DNA from: Acetobacteraceae bacterium | Lineage (GTDB): Bacteria; Pseudomonadota; Alphaproteobacteria; Acetobacterales; Acetobacteraceae | DNA: 60,725 nt | Assembly: GCA_030041375.1 (NCBI GenBank) | Contig: JASHOA010000075.1 | Span: 1 to 60,725, forward strand | Direction: 5' to 3' | In this document: positions 42,677 to 51,610 of the stretch, one piece after another | How positions within the stretch are numbered: position 1 is the stretch's first letter | How the letters are laid out: each line of letters starts with the position of its first letter | Position numbers and translations under genes: made by a program | Notes under the pieces: generated by a model | Seen by the model: only the letters and a program-made list of their open reading frames with translations | Told to the model about the DNA's origin: nothing | Databases searched by the model: none

Positions 42677-44013
42677 GCCGGTTCGAAGCGGGCCCCGAGC
42701 GCCGCCATCTGGCGGACGAAGCCGGGAAAGCTGGTGTCGATGAAGCTCGCATCGTCCACGCCCACGGGCTCCGCGCTCGCCAGGCCCAGGACGAGGGCGC
42801 TCATCGCGATCCGGTGGTCCATGCCGGTTTCGATGCGGGCGCCGCCCCGGGGCGGGGCGGCGGTGCCATGAACGAGCAGGGTGTCGCCCGCAACCTCGGC
42901 ACGGATTCCGTTTTCGGCGAGCAGGCGCCAGCTTGCCGCCAGCCGGTCGCTTTCCTTGACGCGGAGTTCGCTGAGGCCCAGGAGGCGCGTGGTGCCGCGG
43001 GCGAAGGCCGCCGCGACGGCCAGGATCGGGTATTCATCGATCATCGTCGGCGCGCGCTCCGCCGGCACCTCCACCGCGGTCAGCGGACCGTGGCGAACCA
43101 CGAGATCGCCGATGGGTTCGCCGCCCTCGAGGCGGCGGTTCTCGATCGAGATCGGGGCCCCCATCTCCTCGAGCGTTGTCAGAAGCCCGGTGCGCAGTGG
43201 ATTGAGACCGACGGCTTCCAGCCGGATCTCGGAGCCCGGTACCAGGAGGGCGGCGACGAGTGGAAAGGCGGCCGAGGAGGGGTCTGCCGGCACCCTGACG
43301 TCGGCTGCTTTCAGTTCGGGCTGCCCGGTGAGGGCGATCAGCCGCCCGCCGCCCGCTGCCTCGACGCGCACCTCGGCGCCGAAATGGCGGAGCAGATTCT
43401 CGGTATGGTCGCGGGTCGGGGCCGGCTCATCGACCTCGGTCCGGCCGCGGGCGTTGAGGCCGGCCAGCAGCACGGCGGATTTCACCTGCGCCGAGGGGAG
43501 GGGCAGGCGATAGGAGAGCGGCAGGGCGTCTGCGGTGCCCTCGATGGCCATCGGCAGGAGGCCGCCGGCACGGGCGGTGAAGCGGGCGCCGCAGGCCTTG
43601 AGCGGCTCGATGACGCGCCGCATCGGGCGGGCCCGCAGGCTGGCGTCTCCGGTGAGGACAGAAAAGATCGGGTGGCTGGCGAGGATGCCGGAGAGGAGCC
43701 GCGCGGCGGTGCCCGAATTGCCCATATCCAGCACGTTCGCGGGCTCGGTGAGGCCGCCCACCCCGCGGCCGGCGACCAGCCAGAGGCCGTTCTCGCGGGT
43801 GACCTCTGCCCCGAGCGCGCGCATGGCGCTCGCCGTCGCCAGCACGTCCTCGCCTTCGAGCAGGCCGCCGATGCGCGTCTCGCCGACCGCGAGCGCCCCG
43901 ATCATCAGGGCGCGATGACTGATCGATTTGTCTCCCGGCACCCGGATGGTTCCACTGAGCGGCCCCGGGGGGCGAGATGCCTTCAGCGGGCCTTTGAGTG
44001 CGGCGTCCATCAC
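42673..44013 (-). CDS. aroA: 3-phosphoshikimate 1-carboxyvinyltransferase (EPSP synthase, class II/CP4-like)
   Basis: The protein has 446 residues. Motifs are [20 protein letters not shown] (20-39), the GNSGT site at 98-102, [52 protein letters not shown] and [20 protein letters not shown] with [26 protein letters not shown]-x-x-RPM and the overall layout place it with the CP4-like class II enzymes. The residue matching CP4 Ala100 is Gly101 here, as in glyphosate-sensitive enzymes. It makes EPSP from shikimate-3-phosphate and PEP for aromatic amino acids. Confidence 0.95.
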   Translation of the reverse strand: MMDAALKGPLKASRPPGPLSGTIRVPGDKSISHRALMIGALAVGETRIGGLLEGEDVLATASAMRALGAEVTRENGLWLVAGRGVGGLTEPANVLDMGNSGTAARLLSGILASHPIFSVLTGDASLRARPMRRVIEPLKACGARFTARAGGLLPMAIEGTADALPLSYRLPLPSAQVKSAVLLAGLNARGRTEVDEPAPTRDHTENLLRHFGAEVRVEAAGGGRLIALTGQPELKAADVRVPADPSSAAFPLVAALLVPGSEIRLEAVGLNPLRTGLLTTLEEMGAPISIENRRLEGGEPIGDLVVRHGPLTAVEVPAERAPTMIDEYPILAVAAAFARGTTRLLGLSELRVKESDRLAASWRLLAENGIRAEVAGDTLLVHGTAAPPRGGARIETGMDHRIAMSALVLGLASAEPVGVDDASFIDTSFPGFVRQMAALGARFEPA

Positions 44014-44109
44014 GGCGGGCGAGAAACCTGATGCGTTGCGAAGAAGGTTTGACAGGCTCCCGCGCCGGTGGCAAGGCGCCGCTCCGTTTCCGCAAAGAGA
44101 CCGCGAGCG

Positions 44110-44433
44110 ATGGTGAAACCCGAATTCGGAGCCAAGCGCGTCTGCGTCGCCTGTGGCACGCGGTTCTATGATCTAGGTCGTGCGCCGGCCGTCTGCCCGA
44201 AATGCCACACCGAACAGCCGGCCGAGCAGCCGCGCCTCAGGCGCCCGCCCGGCCTGCCGGAGGAGCGGCGGCCGAAGAAGCCGGCCCCGGTACCCGAGGA
44301 AGCCGGGCTCGAGATCGAAGAGCCGGCGGAGGGCGCGGAAGAGGACGTGATCGAGGATACGTCCGACCTCGGCGAAGACCCCGATACGCTCGGCCCCGAC
44401 ATCGAGGTGGGCGGGGACGAACCGGAGAGCTGA
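44110..44433 (+). CDS. TIGR02300/FYDLN-type zinc-ribbon acidic protein
   Basis: The protein has 107 residues, starting at ATG 44110. The N-terminus has a zinc ribbon with C12, C15, C29 and C32 around [15 protein letters not shown], which is the FYDLN motif of this alphaproteobacterial family. The remainder is strongly acidic ([20 protein letters not shown]). The role is unknown. It is divergent from aroA, as expected for the family; the usual next feature downstream in other genomes, a tRNA, is not present here. Confidence 0.85.
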   Translation: MVKPEFGAKRVCVACGTRFYDLGRAPAVCPKCHTEQPAEQPRLRRPPGLPEERRPKKPAPVPEEAGLEIEEPAEGAEEDVIEDTSDLGEDPDTLGPDIEVGGDEPES

Positions 44434-44627
44434 CCGGGCCGGGCCGCTGCGAACAGCGGCGGAACAGCGGGCGGCGGAGATGGATCTGGAAGACGCATCC
44501 GGGCGTCTCAGGCTGCGCGATCTCGGGCGCGGCTGAACCGGGATCGGAGGCTCAGGACGTCACGATATCCGATCAATGGTGGGGCCTGTCATTTTTCGGG
44601 GTGTCGCTTCGGAAATCCATTGACCTC

Positions 44628-46190
44628 TCAGAGGAGCACCTTCAGCGCGGCGAACAGCGCCGCCGGATCGTACTGGCCCTGATAGACGGGCGGTGGCGCC
44701 GGGCCACGTCGGAGCAGCCGGTGGATCGCCTCCCACGCCGTGCGGGCGGAGCATTCGATGGTGAAGGCCAGCTCCTTCGGAACCTCAACGAACTGGCCGA
44801 GGAAGCCGAGATTCGTTGCTCCCTCGGGAACCGGGCGGGGCTGATCGCTCTGTTTGTGCGGCAGCCACACGCTGTTCACGTAAGGCAGGCTGGCGGGAAT
44901 GCAGACCGAGGAGGCCATGATCGCGTCCAACTGCTGCTCGAACCGCAGTTGTCGCAGCACCTCCTCGAGGATTTCCGCGCCCGTGCAGGCATGGCCCGGC
45001 TTCTTGATGAAGTCGCCGGTGCGGTCCGGATAGAGCAGAAAGCCCCACCACAGTTTCGTGCCGCGCGGTTGAGCGACGACTTCCGGCTGGTGGAAGATCG
45101 TCAGCGTGAGAAGCCAGCTCGAATCCTTCAGCGTCACGAGCCCGCCGCTTCCCGGCTCGCTGCCGGTCAGCACCGTCATCCGGTCGAAGAATTCAGTCCC
45201 GGTCGTGGTGACCGTGAAGGTCACCCATTGCGTGTCCGGCACGTGGGCGGTGCCGAAGAACGCGTCCGGATTGCCGAAATCCGTGCGCCCCGCGGCCAGG
45301 CGCTGCCATAGCGCCCAGAGCCGTCCGCTCTCTTGCGGCCGCGGCGCCTCGGTCATCGATCCCACCGAGAGATCGGCGACCTGCGAACCGAGGGTCACCA
45401 GCACGATGTCTTCCGGCGCAATGGCGACGGAGGTCGCCGCGCCGTTCCGTTCATAGTCGAGGCGGCTGGCCGTGATGCGGCCGGGTGACGGCGCTAGACG
45501 GATGTCGCGGACAAAGGCGCCGGTCAGGAAAACCACGCCGCGCGGGCGCAGCCAGGCCAGCATCGGTTCGATGATCGCCTCATACTGGTCGAAGCGCGTG
45601 CGCAGGACGTGGGACATGTCCGACAGATCCGGCAGCAAGGGCAGGAAGCGGTTCATATAACGCCGCATCTCCAGCGCGCTGTGCTGCGGCAGCGGCCCCA
45701 TGATCGTCGTCCAAAGCAGCCAGAATTCGGTGGCGAAGAAGCCGGGTCTGAAGAATTCGTCGATGCGCCGCCCGTACAGCATCGTCTCGGGCGTCAGCGC
45801 GAGCCGCACGAGATCGAGCCGATCGCGGACGCTCAGGCCGAAATGCGGGCGGTGCAGGATGCGGCCGTTGCGGTCGAAGAGGTGCGCCCGGTCGTGGAAG
45901 GGGTAGCGTTCATTGAAGGCAAAAAAGTCATCCTTGACGGAACGTGCCGGATCGCCCGTCGAGGGGATCGTCGCGAGCAGGTCGAACGTGCAGCGGAACT
46001 TCGCATCGAAGACGGAGCCGGTCGGCAGGATGTAGCCGCTCGCCGCACTGCCGGCCAGCGAGAAGGCGCCGCCCAGCCGTTCATCCGCCTCGTAGATCGT
46101 AATGTCCTGGCCGGGCATCCCCGCGTTGCGGATGAGGCAGGCCGCGGCCGCCAGTCCGCCGAAGCCGCCACCGACAATATGCGCCTTCAT
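44628..46190 (-). CDS. ohyA: Oleate hydratase
   Basis: The protein has 520 residues. It starts with the FAD-binding motif HIVGGGFGGLAAAACLIRNA and the family segment YEADERLGGAFSLAGSAASG, followed by GYILPTGSVFDAKFRCTFDL, NERYPFHDRAHLF, FWLLWTTIMGPLPQHSALEM and RYMNRFLPLLPDLSDMSHVL. These match the oleate hydratase (myosin-cross-reactive antigen) family, which adds water to cis-9 double bonds of free fatty acids to give 10-hydroxy acids. It uses FAD structurally. The gene is divergent from the Tat binding protein, and a GTTGTAT motif lies 27 nt upstream of the ATG. Confidence 0.93.
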   Translation of the reverse strand: MKAHIVGGGFGGLAAAACLIRNAGMPGQDITIYEADERLGGAFSLAGSAASGYILPTGSVFDAKFRCTFDLLATIPSTGDPARSVKDDFFAFNERYPFHDRAHLFDRNGRILHRPHFGLSVRDRLDLVRLALTPETMLYGRRIDEFFRPGFFATEFWLLWTTIMGPLPQHSALEMRRYMNRFLPLLPDLSDMSHVLRTRFDQYEAIIEPMLAWLRPRGVVFLTGAFVRDIRLAPSPGRITASRLDYERNGAATSVAIAPEDIVLVTLGSQVADLSVGSMTEAPRPQESGRLWALWQRLAAGRTDFGNPDAFFGTAHVPDTQWVTFTVTTTGTEFFDRMTVLTGSEPGSGGLVTLKDSSWLLTLTIFHQPEVVAQPRGTKLWWGFLLYPDRTGDFIKKPGHACTGAEILEEVLRQLRFEQQLDAIMASSVCIPASLPYVNSVWLPHKQSDQPRPVPEGATNLGFLGQFVEVPKELAFTIECSARTAWEAIHRLLRRGPAPPPVYQGQYDPAALFAALKVLL

Positions 46191-46216
46191 CCGCCTGCTC
46201 CCCGTTGCGCGGGCGC

Positions 46217-46229
46217 GTCATGATACAAC
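46217..46229 (-). promoter_or_regulatory. Shared GTTGTAT operator-like motif, ohyA side
   Basis: On the minus strand the sequence is GTTGTATCATGAC, 27 nt upstream of the ohyA ATG. The same first seven bases occur before two neighbouring genes at 46412 and 48780 (minus). Confidence 0.4.
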
Positions 46230-46411
46230 GTGGAGGGCTGTACGGGAGCGAAATAATCGGCGGCCCTGATTGCCATCGCCGACGGCTCACGCCCGCATTG
46301 ATCGCAACCGGACGGGAAGGGTTCCGGCTGCACCGCAGAGGGAGCTCCTTGCGATGGCCAGCGATGCCATGTCATAACGAATATCCTCACGAGGCAACGA
46401 CATCGACTGAC

Positions 46412-46430
46412 GTTGTATGATGTGCATAAC
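46412..46430 (+). promoter_or_regulatory. Shared GTTGTAT operator-like motif, binding-protein side
   Basis: The plus strand reads GTTGTATGATGTGCATAAC, with GTT/AAC ends, about 18 nt before the ATG of the gene at 46449. A related GTCATAAC lies further up at 46371-46378. Confidence 0.4.
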
Positions 46431-46448
46431 AGCACGAAGGGAGGGACC

Positions 46449-47753
46449 ATGTCGGACGGTATGGGTTCGCCAGGCCAGCGGCAGAGTGGGCATGTGACGC
46501 GCCGATTGGGGCGAAGAAAGTTTGTACGCGGCACCGCCGCGGCGGCACTCAGCCTGCCGGGTGCGTTTGGCGGGCCTGCGACCGGTCGTGCGGCGGGCGC
46601 GAAGACGATCACGATCGGAATGGATTTTGCGTTGACCGGGGCCGAGGCCGAGGAAGCTACGGTCGAACTCGACGGCGCGCGGCTGGCAGTAGAAGAGGCG
46701 AACCAGAAAGACGCCGTGCCGGGGTTCGAGCTCCGTACGATCGTGCTCAATGACGCGACGGCGACCGCCGGCGGATACGACCCGGCGCAGGCTGCAACCA
46801 ACGCCAGGACGCTGGCAGAAAATCCTTCCGTTGTTGCGGTTGTCGGACCGATCGACAGCGGCTCGGCGATGGCCATGCTGCCAATCCTTTCCAGCGCCGG
46901 CCTGCCCATGGTGGCCGGAAGTACAACGAGCCCCGATCTGACCAATCCGAAGTTTGCGGCTCAGACGAGGCAGAACGGCGTGACCCTGGTGTTCTTTCGC
47001 ACCTGTGGGAATGAGGCGTTTGTCGAGCCGGGCATGGTGAACTTCTTCTACGGGAAGCATGGCGTCCGGAGTGCCTATATCCTCGATGATGGCAGCGCCG
47101 GCGGGATCGGCATCGCTGCTGCCTTCCAGGCGGCCGCCGGGAAAAAGGGCGTCAAGGTTCTCGGTCGCGACTCGCTCAATCCCAGGGAAGCCGACTACAC
47201 GACGATTCTCACGAAAATCAAGTTTCTCAGGCCAGACCTGCTTGAATACGGCGGGACTTCGCAAGCCGGGGCGAAGTTGGCGAAGCAGGCCTACGACGTT
47301 CTTCCACACACCATGCTGAGAGCGGACGCGAGCGGCATTTACGAAGGGGACTTCCTGAAAGCGGCAGGCTTCCCGGCGGCGGAGGGTTGGTACGCCACCT
47401 CGGCCGCGCCGCATATTTTCGATACTCCGGCTGGCCAGGCGTGGCAGCGCCGATACGTAGAGCGATGGCAGAAACAACCCAGTGACTACGGACTCACGAC
47501 CTACAATGCGGGGGTCGTCGTGGTCGACGCGATCGCGCGAGTCGCAAAAAGCGGCCAGCCCATGAACCGGGCGAACGTGCGGGCCGCGATCCAGGCCACC
47601 GCCATACAAACGCTGCAAGGTCCTATTTCATTTGACAAGAACGGCGACCTCGAGCACCCGGTCATCAGTGTCTTTCGAGTGACCCACAATAGCACGTATC
47701 CGGAGATCGACCTCCGCCAGTTCAAGTATGTCGGGACGACGAGCCCGTCGTGA
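46449..47753 (+). CDS. Tat-exported substrate-binding protein (branched-chain amino acid/amide type)
   Basis: The protein has 434 residues, starting at ATG 46449 after GAAGGGAGGGACC. The N-terminus has a twin-arginine signal (RRLGRRKFVRGTAAAALSLP). The mature part is a periplasmic type I binding fold: ITIGMDFALTGAEAEEATVE, VVAVVGPIDSGSAMAMLPIL, GLPMVAGSTTSPDLTNPKFA, YILDDGSAGGIGIAAAFQAA. This fits the Leu/Ile/Val or amide/urea family. No permease or ATPase genes are adjacent, so it is an orphan component or works with a transporter elsewhere. Confidence 0.85.
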   Translation: MSDGMGSPGQRQSGHVTRRLGRRKFVRGTAAAALSLPGAFGGPATGRAAGAKTITIGMDFALTGAEAEEATVELDGARLAVEEANQKDAVPGFELRTIVLNDATATAGGYDPAQAATNARTLAENPSVVAVVGPIDSGSAMAMLPILSSAGLPMVAGSTTSPDLTNPKFAAQTRQNGVTLVFFRTCGNEAFVEPGMVNFFYGKHGVRSAYILDDGSAGGIGIAAAFQAAAGKKGVKVLGRDSLNPREADYTTILTKIKFLRPDLLEYGGTSQAGAKLAKQAYDVLPHTMLRADASGIYEGDFLKAAGFPAAEGWYATSAAPHIFDTPAGQAWQRRYVERWQKQPSDYGLTTYNAGVVVVDAIARVAKSGQPMNRANVRAAIQATAIQTLQGPISFDKNGDLEHPVISVFRVTHNSTYPEIDLRQFKYVGTTSPS

Positions 47754-47786
47754 GCTGCGGACGATGGTGGAGAGCGAGGCGGGCCG

Positions 47787-48680
47787 CTACAGCCTGTAGA
47801 GGGCGATCGCGTTATCGTGGAACAGCGCCTGACGCGCGGCGGGTGAGAACAAGCGGGTCATCTCGTCAAACGAATCCCATATCCGGCGGTAGCTCCCCAT
47901 CATTCGATCGACCGGGAAATTGCTCGCAAACATCGCGCGTCTGTCGCCAAAGATGTCGATGGTTTCGAGCACGATCTGGCGGATGCTTTCCGTCGTCCAA
48001 TGGCGGTCGAACATGCCGAAACCCGAGATTTTCACCGCCGTATTCGGCCGCTCCGCCAGCCGCCGCATGCCCAGCCGCCACAGCAACATGCCATCCGGCG
48101 TCCGGTCGATCGGGAAACCGGCGTGACAGATGATGAAGCGGACATCTTCGTATTCCTGCGCCACCAGAGCCGCCTCCGCCATCTGCACGGGAAAGAGCTG
48201 CAGATCATAGGACAGGCCGAACTCGCGGAGTCGCGCAATGTTGTGGCGCCACGTGCCGTCTTTCAATAGATCGCGATGGTGCGCCGGGTCGGTGACGACG
48301 TTGTTCAAGGATTGCCGGATGCCGCGCACGTTGTGGTATCGGCAGTGCCCTTCCAGCACCCGGCCGGCATTAGCCGCCGAGAGGTCTGCATAGGCGACAA
48401 TGCCATTCGGGAAGCCCCGGGGGTTCGCGGACCGCTCGTCGGCGAGCGCCTGAAGCCAGGCAGTCTCGCGCACAGGATCGCCCGGGTCGTGCTCGGCCTG
48501 CACGTGAACGGACTTGACGACCGTGAGGTCGCCGATGTCACGCAGGTAATCGGCCAGCAGGTAGTCTTTGCAGATCTCGGTGTAATCGCCATAGATGCGC
48601 GACGTGACGCGGTCGCTGAGCCAGGGATAATGATTGGCCTCCAGGTCCCACAGGTGATGGTGGGCGTCGACGATTTCCAT
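47787..48680 (-). CDS. Amidohydrolase family protein (TIM-barrel, PF04909-like)
   Basis: The protein has 297 residues. It begins MEIVDAHHHLWDLEANHYPW with the H-x-H metal motif, followed by SVHVQAEHDPGDPVRETAWL, VRGIRQSLNNVV, VRFIICHAGFPIDRTPDGML and NTAVKISGFGMFDRHW. These are typical of metal-dependent hydrolases that act on lactones and aromatic acids. The substrate is unknown. It converges on the binding-protein gene with 33 nt between stops, and an ATACAAC motif lies about 91 nt upstream. Confidence 0.85.
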   Translation of the reverse strand: MEIVDAHHHLWDLEANHYPWLSDRVTSRIYGDYTEICKDYLLADYLRDIGDLTVVKSVHVQAEHDPGDPVRETAWLQALADERSANPRGFPNGIVAYADLSAANAGRVLEGHCRYHNVRGIRQSLNNVVTDPAHHRDLLKDGTWRHNIARLREFGLSYDLQLFPVQMAEAALVAQEYEDVRFIICHAGFPIDRTPDGMLLWRLGMRRLAERPNTAVKISGFGMFDRHWTTESIRQIVLETIDIFGDRRAMFASNFPVDRMMGSYRRIWDSFDEMTRLFSPAARQALFHDNAIALYRL

Positions 48681-48770
48681 GCTGACTCCTTGCCGTGGGT
48701 TACAACCATTGTCGCCAATGACGGGGAATTCGCATCACCCGGTACCCGAGATCGTTAGATCTCTATGCTC

Positions 48771-48780
48771 GTCATACAAC
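48771..48780 (-). promoter_or_regulatory. Shared GTTGTAT operator-like motif, amidohydrolase side
   Basis: On the minus strand GTTGTATGAC occurs 91 nt upstream of the amidohydrolase start. It also abuts the ATG of the plus-strand gene at 48784, so it could affect either direction. Confidence 0.35.
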
Positions 48781-48783
48781 GGG

Positions 48784-48966
48784 ATGGACAAGACAATCCG
48801 CAGATACACCGACTTTGACGAGATGAAAGCGGACGATGACCGCTATTGGCGGAGCCGCCCCATTCATGAACGCGTTGCGGCGGTTTCCGAACTGACCCGA
48901 GAACACTGTGCGCTGAGGGGCGAAGCCCCCGATGGTCCCAGACTTCAAAGAACTCTTGTCCGTCGT
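48784..48966 (+). pseudogene. Small antitoxin-like protein gene with lost stop and missing partner
   Basis: The first 60 codons read MDKTIRRYTDFDEMKADDDR, YWRSRPIHERVAAVSELTRE and end PDGPRLQRTLV. This looks like a small conserved protein family of about 65-70 residues that I remember as being encoded just before nucleotidyltransferase-like genes. Here the frame continues for 118 more residues of Arg/Gly-rich sequence to 49320 with no recognisable content. A second frame starting at 48932 begins MVPDFKELLSVV, like the start of such a partner, but then degenerates. The pair is broken. Confidence 0.45.
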
Positions 48967-49152
48967 AGAGCGCGATCTCGTCCGCACCCGCACGGCGGAA
49001 GGCAGCGCGCGGGCAGGGGTATATGGGCCGGTCGGGCTGGCCGACCCGGACGAGACCATCGGCGCGGTCCTGTTCCTCCGACTGTTCCTCGCAACGTCAA
49101 CAACGGCCGGCACACGCTGGCCGTGGATCGGACTTCTTCGCGCAGGAGCAAC

Positions 49153-49683
49153 TCAGGCCATCTTGGTACCGAGGCAGGGGCGACGCCAACATCCGGCGCC
49201 CATGACCACCACCAAGCCTATTGCGAGCAACGCGAGCGATGCCGGTTCCGGAACGGTCGAAGACTCGACCGTGACGGTAAGAACCCCGGGCACAGAGCCG
49301 GACTGGCCCAAGTAGGATAAATCGTAAGTGCCCGCCGAGAACACCGGATCCGCCTCCGTTCCTGTGAAGATCTCGGGGCCGGTTGCAATGGTAAAGAAGG
49401 TCTGGGTTCTGAACCCGCCGCCGCCGGCGTCGGTCTGAAAAATTACGTATGGGAACGAGTTCGTCCCCGCGAAGCTTGTCTCGGTACCGTCCTGGACATC
49501 GACTACAAAACCATTGGCAGTGGGGTCTATCGGCGTGGGATTACTGGACTGCTCCCAGCTCGCACTGTCGCTGCCGCTGACGAACGAGAAGAGCAGCGTG
49601 TCCGCACGCGCGGTGCCTGCAGAGAGGCCGGCCGCGAGGACAACTGTTAAAGCTAAGGCGTTGTGAACGACGCGACGACCCAC
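49153..49683 (-). CDS. PEP-CTERM sorting domain protein (1)
   Basis: The protein has 176 residues. I chose GTG 49683-49681 because GGGGGAGG sits six bases upstream, and this gives a clean signal peptide (GRRVVHNALALTVVLAAGLS ending ARA). The C-terminus is VPEPASLALLAIGLVVVMGA then GCWRRPCLG, a PEP-CTERM signal with the Pro-Glu-Pro motif, a helix and basic residues. The middle is beta-rich (LLFSFVSGSDSASWEQSSNP, GGGGFRTQTFFTIATGPEIF). Such proteins are sorted by exosortase to the outer surface. The exosortase gene is not in this window. Confidence 0.85.
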   Translation of the reverse strand: MGRRVVHNALALTVVLAAGLSAGTARADTLLFSFVSGSDSASWEQSSNPTPIDPTANGFVVDVQDGTETSFAGTNSFPYVIFQTDAGGGGFRTQTFFTIATGPEIFTGTEADPVFSAGTYDLSYLGQSGSVPGVLTVTVESSTVPEPASLALLAIGLVVVMGAGCWRRPCLGTKMA

Positions 49684-49867
49684 CTCAAACCTCCCCCATG
49701 CCCGGTTCTTCCGCCCACTATGCCTGGGGCGCGTTTCTTTTGCAATCATAATGTATCGGCGTCGGTCTGTCCGTGGAAGCTGTTTGCTCGACAATCAGTA
49801 TGAAGCAAGCGCGGCGGATAAGGCACGCGAGGAGGGCGCCGCCGCCGATTGCTGTACGCCTTAGCTC

Positions 49868-50098
49868 ATGACCAAACTTCTTGATGATGCGCTCGCCGCC
49901 GTTCACAATCTGCCTCCCGCCGAGCAGGACAGCATTGCGCACGCCGTGTTGCGACTCATGGGAACAGACGACGAGCTTCCCGTTGAACTTTCGGAGGGCG
50001 AACGCGTTGCGATTGCGGCCTCGAAATCCGCCGCCGCGCATGGAGAATTTGCAACTGACGAGCAAGTGCGGGCCGCGTGGGCCAAACACGGCTTGTGA
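49868..50098 (+). CDS. Type II antitoxin-like protein
   Basis: The protein has 76 residues: LDDALAAVHNLPPAEQDSIA with LRLMGTDDELPVELSEGERV and a C-terminal ATDEQVRAAWAKHGL. This looks like the antitoxin type that pairs with RelE/ParE toxins (the final E-x-x-A-A-W pattern is common in such genes). Its TGA stop overlaps the toxin GTG start. I see no DNA-binding domain beyond the short N-terminal helices. Confidence 0.75.
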   Translation: MTKLLDDALAAVHNLPPAEQDSIAHAVLRLMGTDDELPVELSEGERVAIAASKSAAAHGEFATDEQVRAAWAKHGL

Positions 50099-50391
50099 AG
50101 CCCCGCTACACTCTTCCGGCACTCGCCGACCTCAACTCAATTCTCGATTACATCGCGGCCCACTCGCCGCAAGGTGGGCGACGTGTTCAGGCCCGCATTC
50201 AGGCGATCATCGACCTTTTGCCGCTGTATCCCGGCATCGGCACTCGCGCAGACGATCCCGCTACCCGGCGCATGGCGGCATCACCCTACCGCACCGTGAT
50301 TTTTTATGAGGCGACGGAAACGGACATCACCATCCATTCGATCCGGCACGCCTCGCGCGATCCTTCAGATATGCCGGGCGCGCGCGCATAG
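50095..50391 (+). CDS. RelE/ParE-family toxin
   Basis: The protein has 98 residues, starting at GTG 50095, which overlaps the antitoxin stop (GTGA). The RelE/ParE pattern is clear: LPALADLNSILDYIAAHSPQ, then IIDLLPLYPGIGTRADDP and ATRRMAASPYRTVIFYEATE with the final DITIHSIRHASRDP. ParE poisons gyrase and RelE cuts mRNA; this sequence, with RHASRDP at the end, is closer to the ParE-like branch. The C-terminal Arg and the Tyr in PYRTVIFYE are typical. Confidence 0.82.
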   Translation: MKPRYTLPALADLNSILDYIAAHSPQGGRRVQARIQAIIDLLPLYPGIGTRADDPATRRMAASPYRTVIFYEATETDITIHSIRHASRDPSDMPGARA

Positions 50392-50608
50392 CGCCACCGC
50401 GGAGTTTCCATAAAGCGGATCTGCGCCGGCGATGGCTGGGACTTTCGATCGGGGGCGTTCCGTGGATCTGCGGTGCCGGATTGGACCGCGTTCAACCGCG
50501 ATGTTCACGGGTCTTCGTTGCGGGAAGCGGCGGAGAGGCGGGCGCTGGCCGGTATCGGGGTCGCGGCTTATGCTGGAAAATCGGCGAGCTGAAGGCGGGA
50601 GGAAGCTG

Positions 50609-51610
50609 GTGAAGAAACTGATCAACGGCGCGGAAAATGTCGTCGCCGAGGCGCTCGCCGGCATGGCGGCGGCGCATCGCGACCTGATCCGCGTCCATTT
50701 CGAGCCGAACTACATCGTGCGCGCCGATGCACCGGTGCGCGGCAAAGTCGGGCTCGTTTCGGGCGGCGGCTCGGGCCACGAGCCGATGCACGGCGGCTTC
50801 GTCGGGCGCGGCATGCTGGACGCAGCCTGCCCCGGCGCGATCTTCACCAGCCCGACACCGGACCAGATGAGCGAGGCGACGAAGGCGGTGAACGGAGGGG
50901 CCGGGGTGCTGCTCATCGTCAAGAACTACACCGGCGACATCATGAATTTCGAGATGGCGGCCGAGCTTGCGAAGGAAGATGGAATCGAGGTCCGGCAGGT
51001 CGTGATCGACGACGATGTCGCGGTGAAGGACAGTCTCTACACGGCCGGACGGCGCGGCGTCGGGGCAACCGTGCTGGCCGAGAAGATCTGCGGCGGGGCG
51101 GCGGAGGAAGGCGCCGATCTCGAGCGGGTTGCCGCGCTCTGCCGCGCGGTGAACGGCGCCGCCCGCTCGATGGGCCTCGCCCTGAGTGCCTGCACCGTGC
51201 CGCAGGCCGGCAAGCCGAGCTTCGAACTCGCCGATGACGAAATGGAATTCGGGATCGGCATCCACGGCGAGCCGGGGCGCAAACGCATGAAGCTCGAAAA
51301 GGCCGACCACGTGGCCGAGATGCTGATGGAGCCGATCCTTGCGGATCTTCCGTTCCGGCGGGGCGACGAAGTGCTGCTGTTCGTCAACGGCATGGGTGCG
51401 ACGCCGCTGATCGAGCTTTACATCGTCTATCGGGCGGCGCAGGCGATCGCCGAGAAACACGGGCTCGCCGTGTCACGGCGGCTGGTCGGGCCGTTCATGA
51501 CGAGCCTCGAAATGGCCGGTGTATCCATCACGCTGCTGCGCCTCGACGATGCGATGCGGAAGGCCTGGGATGCGCCGGTGGTGACACCGGCGATGCGCTG
51601 GGGCGCGTGA
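50609..51610 (+). CDS. dhaK: Dihydroxyacetone kinase subunit DhaK
   Basis: The protein has 333 residues, starting at GTG 50609 after GGCGGGAGGAAG. The substrate-binding site has [20 protein letters not shown] (His57) and the covalent-binding His219 ([13 protein letters not shown]), which forms a hemiaminal with dihydroxyacetone. Further motifs are [20 protein letters not shown] and [17 protein letters not shown]. It binds dihydroxyacetone for phosphorylation by DhaL-ADP. First gene of dhaKLM. No DhaR regulator is seen nearby. Confidence 0.95.
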   Translation: MKKLINGAENVVAEALAGMAAAHRDLIRVHFEPNYIVRADAPVRGKVGLVSGGGSGHEPMHGGFVGRGMLDAACPGAIFTSPTPDQMSEATKAVNGGAGVLLIVKNYTGDIMNFEMAAELAKEDGIEVRQVVIDDDVAVKDSLYTAGRRGVGATVLAEKICGGAAEEGADLERVAALCRAVNGAARSMGLALSACTVPQAGKPSFELADDEMEFGIGIHGEPGRKRMKLEKADHVAEMLMEPILADLPFRRGDEVLLFVNGMGATPLIELYIVYRAAQAIAEKHGLAVSRRLVGPFMTSLEMAGVSITLLRLDDAMRKAWDAPVVTPAMRWGA

